Source: an uncultured Clostridia bacterium (GTDB lineage: Bacteria; Bacillota; Clostridia; Christensenellales; UBA1242). Taken from it: a DNA stretch of 64,000 nucleotides. Shown in pieces: positions 34,601 through 42,531 of the stretch (its first letter is position 1; the number at the start of each line of letters is the position of its first letter). The stretch is taken from assembly GCA_934747885.1 (NCBI GenBank), contig CAKVHE010000002.1, positions 248,001-312,000 of the forward strand, written 5' to 3'. The notes beneath the pieces are model-generated. The model was not told the DNA's origin. It saw only the letters and a program-made list of their open reading frames with translations, and made no database searches. Made by a program: the position numbers and the translations under genes.

Positions 34601-34773
34601 GAATTAGTGTAAAACTTGAAACGACTAGTGAAAAATTAAGTAATGTAATTGCCGAATATAAAGAAAAAATTGCAAAAGAAGTGCTGATAAAAGATTTTGA
34701 ACTTGCCGAAAAGCCAACGATTGAAAAAACAGTCGAAGTTGCCGGCATTAGCCTAAAAGTGTTAATGAAATAA
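31654..34773 (+). CDS. ileS: Isoleucyl-tRNA synthetase
   Basis: 1039 residues, class I synthetase, of the longer IleRS type. The ATP motif 1 region reads NKMGLHHAW, so the HIGH element is HHAW, a variant known in some IleRS lineages. The KMSKS loop is KLSKS in DKDGNKLSKSSPNN. The editing CP1 domain (TTPWTLSANVALAV; GCVHIAPGCGAEDFDLG) is present, as are Zn-type Cys pairs WCARCGTS near 184, CWRCKNP near 390, CPKCGE twice near 455 and 505. RBS AAGGAG. Expression is set by the T-box. rpmE follows with its own promoter. Confidence 0.96.
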   Translation: MKKEQAVPNLVENEKQVLKFWETNQIFNKLKAQNAGSGKYFAFLDGPITANNKMGLHHAWNRSLKDIMLRYQGMQGKQIHYQNGFDAQGLWVEVNVEKDLGLSGKRDIEKYGMDKFTEKCIERVNHFSKEIVKDSIRLGQWMDWDNSYYTNSDNNIETIWYFLKECYKRGWLKEKYRPMPWCARCGTSLSEHEMADEYRDVVHTAVFFKLPIEGKNADMLVWTTTPWTLSANVALAVNADLDYVECKVKSSSRNLIVCESAKKVLKDDLIEVVKTFKGAELVGLTYETCFPMLSKQNFEHKIVAWDHVDATEGSGCVHIAPGCGAEDFDLGQTIGLPNIIPVDENGIFYPDFGFLAGKSAFEVNDLVFDRLKEAGKLYYTHNYKHRYPFCWRCKNPVIFRLIKEWVISMDEIRPQLLSAIETVEFQPDFMKKRMKDWLNNMGDWSISRKRYYGLPLPIYVCPKCGEVTIVGSKAELEKLSSKAEVEALPHLHRPYIDKIKITCPKCGEKVERIPEVGDCWLDAGVTPFSTKKYFTDKEFFNHNFPAECVIEAKEQIRLWFYSLLVMSVTLTGKAPYKKVIGFPMLLDKDGNKLSKSSPNNIPLPEAFDKFGADIIRYFFAGNNQLSDLIFSFSSTDDIKRKLMAFWNIYVFFNTYASIDNPKLDGFKLDVNSLDITDKWLIERTNNLITASADYYEHNQTFAVTKAFEEYIDDVSNWYIRVNRRRFWKSEDEQDKLNAYYSLYYSLKATLKVMAPIIPFMSEYVWQNLVRELEPNESESVMLGGYAKVTQKVVTPKIMTETELARELIAIGSRLRNENQLMVKIPLRKMYVNLSGDDKEVVERFGDIIKSELNVKDLEIEKDYTKFNLPKLSVNFKQAGAALKGDVQKLKNALTDATESEMNAYVMAYKTGKVSVKDLGELDSSLFTVTYVPKPEFVMATENNVTVVLDITIDEELEKEGISRELIRALQVLRKEADFEISKRISVKLETTSEKLSNVIAEYKEKIAKEVLIKDFELAEKPTIEKTVEVAGISLKVLMK

Positions 34774-34785
34774 CACCAAAAGTGC

Positions 34786-34814
34786 TTGACAAAACAAGGC
34801 ATTTAGTATATAAT
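34786..34814 (+). promoter_or_regulatory. Consensus sigma-A promoter of rpmE
   Basis: TTGACA (34786-34791), 17-base spacer, TATAAT (34809-34814). Confidence 0.92.
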
Positions 34815-34857
34815 GCATTAGAAAAAATTACTAACACCAATCAAAAGGAGCAGGAAG

Positions 34858-35064
34858 ATGAAACAAAATATACATCCAGATTATCATCAAGTTACAGTAG
34901 AATGTGCTTGCGGAAATAAGTTTGTTACCGGTTCTACAAAAAAAGGTGATAAGATAAGTGTCGAAATTTGCAACAAATGTCACCCTTTCTTTACTGGAAC
35001 TCAAAAACTTGTTGACAGTGGTGGTCGTGTAGATAAATTTAACAAAAGATACAACAACAAATAG
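34858..35064 (+). CDS. rpmE: 50S ribosomal protein L31 (zinc form)
   Basis: 68 residues. [21 protein letters not shown] with Cys16 and Cys18, then [11 protein letters not shown] with Cys38 and Cys41, gives the four-Cys zinc site of the C+ paralogue; the C-terminal [10 protein letters not shown] is characteristic. It bridges the subunits at the central protuberance. RBS AAAGGAG. Consensus promoter and strong terminator. Confidence 0.97.
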   Translation: MKQNIHPDYHQVTVECACGNKFVTGSTKKGDKISVEICNKCHPFFTGTQKLVDSGGRVDKFNKRYNNK

Positions 35065-35072
35065 CGAAAGTA

Positions 35073-35109
35073 AAAGGTTCGTGAAGGCTTTCCTTTGCGA
35101 ACTTTTTTT
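35073..35109 (+). terminator. Rho-independent terminator
   Basis: AAGGTTCG-TGAAGG, loop CTTT, CCTTTG-CGAACTT, T7. Confidence 0.87.
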
Positions 35110-35188
35110 ATGCGAATTTTCCATATTGGTGGCAAATTCGCTTTTTTAATTGTGGAAATTTTGGTATAATTTTATTATAGGTAACAAA

Positions 35189-36007
35189 ATGAAGGAATTA
35201 TTAAAAACAAAAGATTTACAAACACGTTTAAAAATATTTTTTGATGGCAGAGTTGAAGACGCCGAAGTAGATTGGATAATTTGCTTTGTGTGTGGGTTAA
35301 GTCGAGGCGAATTGTATCAAAACAAACCGGTTTCGGCGAGCGAGGAACGTGAATGTTTTAAACTGGCACAAAAACGAGTTAAGGGCATTCCGCTTTGCTA
35401 TTTGTTTGGAGAAAGTGAATTTTATGGTTTAAAATTTAAGGTTTGCAAAGATGTGCTAATACCAAGATTTGAAACCGAACTTTTGGTTGAACTAATAATT
35501 AAAAATGAAAAACAAGGTTCGGGGCTAGATATTGGCACTGGTTCGGGCGCTATTGCTATTACGCTAGCAAGGCTTGCGGGGCTTGATATGACGGCGGTGG
35601 ACATCTCAAAAAAGGCGCTAAAAATTGCAAAGCAAAACGCCAAACAAAATGATGCAAAAGTTAAGTTTGTGCAAAGTGATTTGCTAGAAAAGGTGGAGGG
35701 CGCGTATGATTTTATTGTTTCAAACCCACCATACATAAAGTCGGCGGATATCTTGTCTTTGCAAACCGAAGTAAAAGACCACGAACCACATTTGGCGCTG
35801 GACGGTGGAGCCGATGGGCTAGATTTTTATCGCAAAATAACAGAAGGCGCGGTAAAACACTTAAAGAAAAATGGCAGAATATATTACGAAATTGGCATTG
35901 GCCAATCGGCGGAAGTTCAAGCCTTGTTACAAAAAGATTTTAAAGACATAACGGTGGTGCAAGACTATTCGGGAATTGACCGAATTGTGTATGCAAAACT
36001 TAAATAA
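35189..36007 (+). CDS. prmC: Release factor glutamine N5-methyltransferase
   Basis: 272 residues from ATG 35189; TATAAT at 35165-35170 leaves a leader of about a dozen bases with a weak AGG. PrmC methylates the Gln of the GGQ motif in release factors. The N-terminal helical domain is followed by CYLFGESEFYGLKF, LIPRFETELLVE, the SAM loop LDIGTGSGAIAITLA near 123-137, and the catalytic NPPY in IVSNPPYIK near 190. It lies directly upstream of prfA, its substrate, with 11 bases between the stop and the chosen prfA start. Confidence 0.94.
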   Translation: MKELLKTKDLQTRLKIFFDGRVEDAEVDWIICFVCGLSRGELYQNKPVSASEERECFKLAQKRVKGIPLCYLFGESEFYGLKFKVCKDVLIPRFETELLVELIIKNEKQGSGLDIGTGSGAIAITLARLAGLDMTAVDISKKALKIAKQNAKQNDAKVKFVQSDLLEKVEGAYDFIVSNPPYIKSADILSLQTEVKDHEPHLALDGGADGLDFYRKITEGAVKHLKKNGRIYYEIGIGQSAEVQALLQKDFKDITVVQDYSGIDRIVYAKLK

Positions 36008-36018
36008 TGGAGAATATT

Positions 36019-37089
36019 ATGATTGAAAAACTAAAACAAATGAAAGTTAAATTTGCCGAACTAACGCGTGAACTTGCTGATCCGGATATTATTGCGGATC
36101 AAAAGTTGTGGCAAAAATTGGCAAAAGAGCATTCTGGCTTAATTGATCTTATGGATAAATTTGCTGAATACGAAAAAGCCGAGGCAGATTTGAAGGGTGC
36201 CGAAGAGATGGTGGCAACCGAAACCGATGCTGAAATGCTTGAACTTGCCAAAGAAGAAATACAAAATCAAAAAAACAATTTGGCGCAAATTGAAGAAGAA
36301 TTAAAAGTTTTGCTTTTGCCAAAAGACGAAAACGACGAAAAGAACGTTATTATTGAAATTCGTGCGGGGGCGGGGGGCGATGAAGCCGGTCTTTTTGGTA
36401 TGGAACTAAAAAGAATGTATGCGCTATTTGCCGAAAAGCACCATTTTAAAATTGAAGAAATTGACGGCAATTATACCGAAGCAGGTGGATTAAAAGAATC
36501 TACTTTTATGATGAAAGGTCATAACGTTTATGCAATGATGAAGTTTGAAAGTGGAGTACATCGCGTGCAACGCGTTCCGGTTACCGAAAGTCAGGGTAGA
36601 GTTCATACTTCAACGGCGACTGTTGCAGTTTTGCCGGAAGCAACCGAAGTTGATATAGAAATTAACGAAAAAGATTTGCAAGTGGATACCTATCGCAGTA
36701 GTGGTGCGGGAGGGCAACACGTAAACAAAACAGAAAGTGCAATACGTATAACTCACCTTCCAACCGGTATTGTTGTTGCTTGTCAGGAAGAACGCAGTCA
36801 AATTAAAAACCGCGAAAAAGCAATGCACTATCTAAAAAACAAACTTTATGATTTTTACCAATCGCAAGCAGATAAGGAATATGCCGAAAGACGTCGTTTG
36901 CAAATTGGCTCGGGTGATCGTAGCGAAAAAATTCGCACTTACAACTTCCCACAAAACCGTGTTACTGATCACCGTATAAACTTTACCATTTATTCGCTTG
37001 AAAATTTTATGAATGGCGATATGGACGAAATGATTTCCGCCCTAAGTTTGGCAGAAAGACAAAAACTTTTGCTTGCTGAAAATTATTAG
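36019..37089 (+). CDS. prfA: Peptide chain release factor 1
   Basis: 356 residues from ATG 36019, which has TGGAGA 5 bases upstream; an ATG at 36007 overlapping the prmC stop is less likely. Reads UAA and UAG. Features are the helical N-terminal domain, IRAGAGGDEAGLF, VHRVQRVPVTESQGRVHTSTATVAVLPE, and the peptidyl-hydrolysis loop GAGGQHVNKTESAIR. The domain order and length are standard RF1. Operon prmC-prfA-uvrC. Confidence 0.96.
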   Translation: MIEKLKQMKVKFAELTRELADPDIIADQKLWQKLAKEHSGLIDLMDKFAEYEKAEADLKGAEEMVATETDAEMLELAKEEIQNQKNNLAQIEEELKVLLLPKDENDEKNVIIEIRAGAGGDEAGLFGMELKRMYALFAEKHHFKIEEIDGNYTEAGGLKESTFMMKGHNVYAMMKFESGVHRVQRVPVTESQGRVHTSTATVAVLPEATEVDIEINEKDLQVDTYRSSGAGGQHVNKTESAIRITHLPTGIVVACQEERSQIKNREKAMHYLKNKLYDFYQSQADKEYAERRRLQIGSGDRSEKIRTYNFPQNRVTDHRINFTIYSLENFMNGDMDEMISALSLAERQKLLLAENY

Positions 37090-37098
37090 GAGTTTATT

Positions 37099-38757
37099 AT
37101 GCCCGTAACAAATGTGAAGATAAAACATATTTTGGAAAATTTGCCAAACGAATCCGGCGTGTACATCATGAAAAACAAGGCGGATGAGATTATTTATATC
37201 GGCAAAGCAAAAAATCTAAAAAACAGAGTTTCTTCATATTTTAATAACACGGCAAAAAACTTAAAAACTAGTTTGCTGGTTTCAAACATTGACCATCTAG
37301 ATTACATCATTGTAAAAAATGAGCAAGATGCATTTTCGCTTGAAAACAACCTAATAAAAGAGCACAAACCCAAATATAATATTTTGCTAAAAGATGACAA
37401 AAGGTTTCCGTACATAAAAATAAACAGAAATGAAAAGTTTCCGCAAGTGCTGGTGGTGCGTAAAGTTTTGCCGGATGGCGCCGATTATTTTGGGCCGTTT
37501 GTAACCGGACTTAGAGTAAATGATTTGATGAGCATAATAAAATTATGCTTTCCTATACGCACTTGCCGAATAGATTTTTCAAAGTCAAAATTTAAAAAAC
37601 GTCCGTGTTTGTTTGGTGATTTAGGCAAATGTGTAATGCCGTGTTTGGGCAAAATATCCACCGAAGAATATGACAAAATAATAGACAAGGTGGAAGAGTT
37701 TTTAAACGGCAAACATCAAGCAGTAAAAAAGATATTGCGCAAAAAAATGGACGAATGCAGTGAAAAGCAAGACTATGAGCATGCCATTGAGTATCGCAAC
37801 TATATCGAGCTATTAGACAATTGCAACGAAAAACTTTTAACGTCGCTTACTAGTGCGGATAATTTTGACGGTTTTGCCATTAGGGAAGATCGTGGAAGTG
37901 TTTGCATAAATCGTATGGCTTGCAGACAAGGCAAAACAATTGCCGATACCAACACTTTGGTTGAGGTTATTGAAAACGATCTAGTAGAAACGCTTGAAAA
38001 TTACCTTTTGCAATATTATAGCGAAAACACTTTGCCGACTGAGGTGCTAACAAATGTAGAACTCTCACCCAATATAGCAGAGATATTAAGTGCGGAACTT
38101 GGCAAAAAAGTGGTGGTAAGAGTACCGCAAATTGGCACCAAAAAGCAAATTATTGAAATGTGCGAAAAAAATGCCAATGAATATTTGGATAAAAATCTCG
38201 AATTATTTAATCGTAAGAAAAATTTTAACAAGCAGGCGCTTGAAGAACTTGCCGAAATTTTAAATTTACCGGAATTGCCATACCGAATGGAATGTTATGA
38301 TATTTCTAATATTAGTGGTGTGGATAGCGTTTCTAGCATGGTGGTATTTGAGGACGGTGTGCCGGCAAAAAAAGAATATCGCAAATTTAAAATTCGTACT
38401 GTTGAAGGTCCAAACGATTTTGCGTCAATGAAAGAAACGTTAACGCGAAGATTGAAGAATTTAAAAAACAACGAAAAGAACTTCGCAAAGAAACCAAATT
38501 TGATAGTAATTGATGGTGGCAAGGGGCAACTGCGTTACGCGAACGAAGTTGTGCAGGAACTCGGCTTTAATATACCAATAATATCGCTTGCAAAGCGTGA
38601 AGAAGAAGTTTTTACGCCATATTCAAGTGAGTCTGTCAAACTGGAAGAAAGCGACCCGGCAAGAAGACTTTTGCAACAAATACGCGATGAAGCGCATCGC
38701 TTTGCAATAACTTTTCATCGTGGCTTGCACATAAAATCTACTTTAAACATAAAATAA
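37099..38757 (+). CDS. uvrC: Excinuclease ABC subunit C lacking the C-terminal HhH domain
   Basis: 552 residues. UvrC makes both incisions in nucleotide excision repair. The GIY-YIG nuclease is at the N-terminus (GVYIMKN near 20, IIYIGKAKNLKNRVSSYF near 31-48). The UVR region is near 200-235 and the RNase H-like endonuclease covers about 385-545 (ECYDISNISGVDSVSSMVVF, LIVIDGGKGQL). The protein stops shortly after DEAHRFAITFHRGLH, where homologues of about 600 residues continue into a tandem helix-hairpin-helix. A terminator begins 9 bases after the stop, so the domain is truly absent. RBS TAGGAG. Confidence 0.93.
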   Translation: MPVTNVKIKHILENLPNESGVYIMKNKADEIIYIGKAKNLKNRVSSYFNNTAKNLKTSLLVSNIDHLDYIIVKNEQDAFSLENNLIKEHKPKYNILLKDDKRFPYIKINRNEKFPQVLVVRKVLPDGADYFGPFVTGLRVNDLMSIIKLCFPIRTCRIDFSKSKFKKRPCLFGDLGKCVMPCLGKISTEEYDKIIDKVEEFLNGKHQAVKKILRKKMDECSEKQDYEHAIEYRNYIELLDNCNEKLLTSLTSADNFDGFAIREDRGSVCINRMACRQGKTIADTNTLVEVIENDLVETLENYLLQYYSENTLPTEVLTNVELSPNIAEILSAELGKKVVVRVPQIGTKKQIIEMCEKNANEYLDKNLELFNRKKNFNKQALEELAEILNLPELPYRMECYDISNISGVDSVSSMVVFEDGVPAKKEYRKFKIRTVEGPNDFASMKETLTRRLKNLKNNEKNFAKKPNLIVIDGGKGQLRYANEVVQELGFNIPIISLAKREEEVFTPYSSESVKLEESDPARRLLQQIRDEAHRFAITFHRGLHIKSTLNIK

Positions 38758-38765
38758 ACCAATTT

Positions 38766-38804
38766 TAAAAGTCTTCCCAAATGGAATATTTGGGGAGACT
38801 TTTT
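38766..38804 (+). terminator. Rho-independent terminator of prmC-prfA-uvrC
   Basis: AAAGTCTTCCCAAAT and ATTTGGGGAGACTTT with T-tract. Confidence 0.9.
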
Positions 38805-38820
38805 AATATATTTTACAGAA

Positions 38821-39891
38821 ATGAAAAAGTTAAAAATCAAAAAATTTGGTGTATTAAATTTAATAGCCCTTTGCGCGCTGGTGCTAGTTTTGTCGGCCAT
38901 CCCAACAGCCGGACTTGTTATTAAAAAGAACAATGATATAAAAGAGAATTTTTTTGGTGAAGCGTCGCTATTGCAAGGCGTTTTGGAAATTTGGAATATT
39001 GACACCTTTGAGGCGGGTACCGATTCTAAGGAATCTTATTTAGCCACTTTGGCATCGATATTTGAAGAAGAAAACAAGGGCACTTATGTAGTAATAAAAA
39101 ACATCACACCTGCGGAATTAGAAATAAATTTGGCAGAAGGCAAACACCCTGATTTGTATTCATTTGGTTATGGCCTAGGGGAAAAATTGGCATCGTCACT
39201 TTCGCCGCTAGAACTAGATACTTGGCTACCGGAAAATATTACAAACAGTTCGCTTTGTGACGGGAAATTGCTCTCGGTGCCTTTTATGGTGGGTGGCTAT
39301 TTGATAATTAGTTCGGCAGAAAAACTTGCCGAGGCGCAAAAACCTGAAGATACCAATTTGCTTGCAGAAATTGATAATCTTGGCTACACCAAAACTCTTA
39401 GGAAAAAATCGATAGAGGTAAAATCGGCAATTTATGGCGATAGCGGCTTTACCAGTGCGGTAACAGTGCTAGCGCAAAATGGAATAACGGTGAGCAAGGC
39501 TGAAAAATATGGTGATGGCTACAACGCGTATGTAAATTATATGTCGCTAGGAAAAAGCACAGCGCTTATTGGTTCACAGCGCGATTTGGCGCGAATATTG
39601 CACAAGCGCTCACTAGGAAAACTAGAAGAAGGTTTTGTATTTGCGCCCGTGGGTGGCTACACCGACCTTATTCAAAGTATGGGGATTTGCCGTTTTTCGG
39701 ATGAACTAAAACAGCAATATGCTAAAAAGTTTTTGGAATTTTGCTTAACCGAAACCAACCAAAAAAGGCTATCTAGCATTGGAATGTTTTCGGCTTTAGC
39801 GGTAAAACTTTATGAAGAAGGCGAGTTCGCGGTGCTAGAAGACAGCCTTAAACAGAATTTAAGACTAGCAGACATTTATAAAAAAATCTAA
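38821..39891 (+). CDS. Membrane-anchored solute-binding-like protein (orphan)
   Basis: 356 residues. An N-terminal membrane anchor (about 12-33) has no lipobox. The ectodomain resembles ABC solute-binding proteins of family 1: LEIWNIDTFEAG near the start (family pattern with W), IFEEENKGTYVVIKNI, HPDLYSFGYG, SVPFMVGGYLIISS, and the C-terminal AKKFLEFCLTETNQKRLSSIGMFSAL, a typical FL-x-F-x-T-x-x-x-Q-x-x-x-x-x-x-G-x-x-P-like end. No permease or ATPase genes are near. No RBS was seen; TATATT lies 9 bases before the ATG but without a good -35. Confidence 0.72.
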   Translation: MKKLKIKKFGVLNLIALCALVLVLSAIPTAGLVIKKNNDIKENFFGEASLLQGVLEIWNIDTFEAGTDSKESYLATLASIFEEENKGTYVVIKNITPAELEINLAEGKHPDLYSFGYGLGEKLASSLSPLELDTWLPENITNSSLCDGKLLSVPFMVGGYLIISSAEKLAEAQKPEDTNLLAEIDNLGYTKTLRKKSIEVKSAIYGDSGFTSAVTVLAQNGITVSKAEKYGDGYNAYVNYMSLGKSTALIGSQRDLARILHKRSLGKLEEGFVFAPVGGYTDLIQSMGICRFSDELKQQYAKKFLEFCLTETNQKRLSSIGMFSALAVKLYEEGEFAVLEDSLKQNLRLADIYKKI

Positions 39892-39899
39892 TAAAATAA

Positions 39900-39928
39900 T
39901 TGAAAATTTGAGTTAAGTGGGGTACAAT
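39900..39928 (+). promoter_or_regulatory. Promoter at the murB start
   Basis: TTGAAA (39900-39905), 17-base spacer, TACAAT (39923-39928). It predicts transcription starting near 39935, at or just inside the murB start region. Confidence 0.6.
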
Positions 39929-39931
39929 ATA

Positions 39932-40819
39932 TTGGAAAGAAAATTGGCAAAAATTGTTGGCGCAAAAAACGTGAAACAAACCGAGCCATTAAGAGACCAT
40001 TGCGCCTACGGAATTGGTGGAAACGCAAAGTACTTTGTTTGTCCGCCGGACTTTGTAAGCTTAATTAAGGTGCTAAACTTAGCGAAAACGCAAAAAGTTA
40101 AGTGCAAAATAATTGGCAATGGTACCAACCTTTTGTTTGCAGACGAAGGCTATGACGGTATAATAATTTGTACCAAACAAATTAGTAGTTATCAATTGGT
40201 GGACAAAAGTTCAATTTTGGTAACTAGCGGAACAACTATTGGTGCGCTGCTTAATATTTGCCAGAACAACGGGCTTTCGGGGCTAGAATTTATGGCCGGA
40301 ATACCGGGAACGGTTGGCGGCGCGGTAATTATGAATGCCGGCGCGTTTGGTGGTGAAATTGCCGAAAGAATTAAAATGGTTGGGTACTTTGAAAATGGAG
40401 AACTAAAAACCATAAAGGCAGAAAAAGTTCCTTTTGGCTATCGCACCAGTGGAGGTTTTTTTGACGGCAAAGTTGTGGCTTATGTTGAACTCAGTTTAGA
40501 CCCTGCCGAGCCAAGCACTATTTTGGAAAAAATTCAAAAGGTGGCAAGTAGCCGAGCCGAGTTGCAGCCTTATGGCAAATGTGCGGGCAGTGTGTTTAAA
40601 AAGTGCGATGGCTTGTCTGCCGGAAAACTAATTGACGACGCAGGGCTAAAGGGGCTAAAATTCGGTGGCGCGGAAATTAGTACAGTTCATGCAAATTTTT
40701 TTATGAACATAAATGGCGCCAAAGCAACTGATGTGTTAATGCTTGTGGATATTGCAAGCAAAGTTGTAAAAGAAAAATTTGATAAAATTTTGGAATTAGA
40801 AATAGAAATTGTGGAGTAA
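39932..40819 (+). CDS. murB: UDP-N-acetylenolpyruvoylglucosamine reductase
   Basis: About 295 residues. FAD enzyme that reduces enolpyruvyl-UDP-GlcNAc to UDP-MurNAc. IIGNGTNLLFADEG (FAD loop), FMAGIPGTVGGAVIMNAGAFGGEI, YRTSGG, CAGSVFKK (with the proton-donating Ser) and HANFFMN are diagnostic. The start is uncertain: no ATG or SD is present. TTG 39932 gives the best N-terminal length, TTG 39944 lies after the predicted transcription start, and GTG 39917 lies before it. PHP gene follows 2 bases later. Confidence 0.92.
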   Translation: MERKLAKIVGAKNVKQTEPLRDHCAYGIGGNAKYFVCPPDFVSLIKVLNLAKTQKVKCKIIGNGTNLLFADEGYDGIIICTKQISSYQLVDKSSILVTSGTTIGALLNICQNNGLSGLEFMAGIPGTVGGAVIMNAGAFGGEIAERIKMVGYFENGELKTIKAEKVPFGYRTSGGFFDGKVVAYVELSLDPAEPSTILEKIQKVASSRAELQPYGKCAGSVFKKCDGLSAGKLIDDAGLKGLKFGGAEISTVHANFFMNINGAKATDVLMLVDIASKVVKEKFDKILELEIEIVE

Positions 40820-40821
40820 CA

Positions 40822-41571
40822 ATGGAAGAAAAAGTTTACGGATCGTATCACAATCATACCAAATATTCAAAACTAAACCACGGTAAAAACACCGTTCATG
40901 AAATGTGTGAAGAGGCACAAAAAAGTGGTTTTAAAGAGTTTGCGATTACCGATCACGCGCCAAGACATTTGTTTGGAATATGCAGGCGCAAAATAAAAAA
41001 ATATATAACTGAAGTAAAGGCCGAGAGCGCTGAAAATTTTACGGCGCTTGTGGGGCTGGAATTTAATCTGCTTGGGCGGAATGGTGAAACCGATTTGGAT
41101 AACTTAAATGAAGACCGATTTGATATAAAACTGCTTGGTTTTCATAAAGGTGGGTTTGCCGGCATAAAAAGTTTTTTCAATTTCTTTTTAAAAAATCTAT
41201 TTTGTAAAAGCGAAAAGATGAAAGAAATAAATACTGATGCTTACATCAAAGCCCTAGAAAAACATCATTTTGATATTATTACACACCCAAAAGAATACAT
41301 AAATGTAAATTGCAAAAGACTTGCGGAAGCGTGCGTAAAGCACAACTGCTATATAGAACTGAACACGCGTCATTTTTTGTTAAATCAGCAAGACATAAAA
41401 GACATGTTAGAAACAGGCGTTAAATTTGTGGTAAGCACCGACGCACACAAAAAATGCAATGTAAATAACTTTAAGATAGTAATGCAAAAAATAGAGGAAT
41501 TTAATATTCCTAAGGATAAAATAGTTAACCTAAATCAATTACCAAACTTTAAAAATAAATATGGAGAGTAG
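40822..41571 (+). CDS. PHP-domain phosphoesterase (histidinol-phosphatase-like)
   Basis: 249 residues with the PHP metal motifs: YHNHTKYS near 8-15 (motif I), EFAITDHAPRH near 38-48 (motif II), a Glu in GLEFNL near 75, DIITHPKEY (motif III) and STDAHKKC near 210 (motif IV). The fold binds up to three metals and cleaves phosphate esters. Similar genes sit next to murB in Clostridia and are labelled histidinol phosphatase without proof of substrate. The stop abuts the whiA ATG. Confidence 0.86.
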   Translation: MEEKVYGSYHNHTKYSKLNHGKNTVHEMCEEAQKSGFKEFAITDHAPRHLFGICRRKIKKYITEVKAESAENFTALVGLEFNLLGRNGETDLDNLNEDRFDIKLLGFHKGGFAGIKSFFNFFLKNLFCKSEKMKEINTDAYIKALEKHHFDIITHPKEYINVNCKRLAEACVKHNCYIELNTRHFLLNQQDIKDMLETGVKFVVSTDAHKKCNVNNFKIVMQKIEEFNIPKDKIVNLNQLPNFKNKYGE

Positions 41572-42513
41572 ATGTCTTTTACTACCGAAATAAAAACTGA
41601 ATTACTAAACTTGCCCCTTGTCAATGATTGTTGCATATTGGCAAGGCTTTCGGCGTGTATTTCTACTATTGGAAGCATAGAACCTTCGCCGCTTGGGATA
41701 ACTTTTTCGTTAAGATCGGACAACACCAAACTTTTAAAAAATGTGCAAGAAATTATAAACAAGGTTTATAGCGAAAAAATCGAAACGGCGGTGCTTAGCA
41801 CCGAAGTGGTTGGCAAGCATACAATGTACGAAATGCAAGTGCCACGCTCGCTCGGTCAACAAATACTAAAAGATTGCGGAATAATTTATATAGGTGAAAA
41901 CAATTCTATAAACATAAATTTTGGCATAGATCACCATATAATTATGGCAGATTGTTGCAAAAAGATTTATCTTCAAACGGTGCTTATTACGGTGGGTCAA
42001 GTATCTCTTCCAACCAAAACATCGGGCTACCATTTTGAACTAGAACTTACCAGCAATGAAGAAGCCAAAGCAGTTTCGTCTTTGCTTGGTGAATTTGGCT
42101 TTTTTGCTCGCAAGGTAGAGCGTGGTGGCAAGTTTTTGGTTTACTTAAAAGAGGGCGAAGCTATTGCAGATTTACTTGCATTTTTGGGCGCTACCAAAAG
42201 TTATTTAAAACTTACTGACGAAATTGTAAAGCGCGATATGCGTAATAGCATAAACAGGCAATCAAATTGCAATATGGCAAACATAAACAAAACTGTTTCG
42301 TCTGCACTAAATCAAGTTAAGGCAATTGAAAATATAAGTGAGACGGTTGGGCTGGATAGTTTAAGTGACAAACTAAAACAAACTGCGGAATTAAGACTTA
42401 ATAATCCGGAACTGAGTTTAAACGAACTGGTAGAACTTTGCGAGGGTAAGTTTACCAAATCGGGACTAAACTATAACTTAAATAAACTGCTAGAAATATC
42501 AAAAAATTTATAA
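41572..42513 (+). CDS. whiA: WhiA-type regulator
   Basis: 313 residues. The N-terminal LAGLIDADG-like domain (SFTTEIKTELLNLP; DCCILARLSACISTIGSI) is followed by CCKKIYLQTVLITVGQVSLPTK and YHFELELTSNEEA. The C-terminal helix-turn-helix region includes RQSNCNMANINKTVSSALNQ and RLNNPELSLNELVELCEGKFTKSGLNYNLNKL, both strongly conserved. In Bacillus WhiA affects division and chromosome segregation; in actinobacteria it controls sporulation. The usual upstream partners rapZ and yvcK are missing here. Confidence 0.95.
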   Translation: MSFTTEIKTELLNLPLVNDCCILARLSACISTIGSIEPSPLGITFSLRSDNTKLLKNVQEIINKVYSEKIETAVLSTEVVGKHTMYEMQVPRSLGQQILKDCGIIYIGENNSININFGIDHHIIMADCCKKIYLQTVLITVGQVSLPTKTSGYHFELELTSNEEAKAVSSLLGEFGFFARKVERGGKFLVYLKEGEAIADLLAFLGATKSYLKLTDEIVKRDMRNSINRQSNCNMANINKTVSSALNQVKAIENISETVGLDSLSDKLKQTAELRLNNPELSLNELVELCEGKFTKSGLNYNLNKLLEISKNL

Positions 42514-42531
42514 AGGGAAAAGGGACAAGAG

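Noticed and set aside
38758..38821. Frameshifted remainder of UvrC (HhH domain) after the stop.
   Set aside because: The bases after the stop form a terminator in which no frame resembles HhH sequence.
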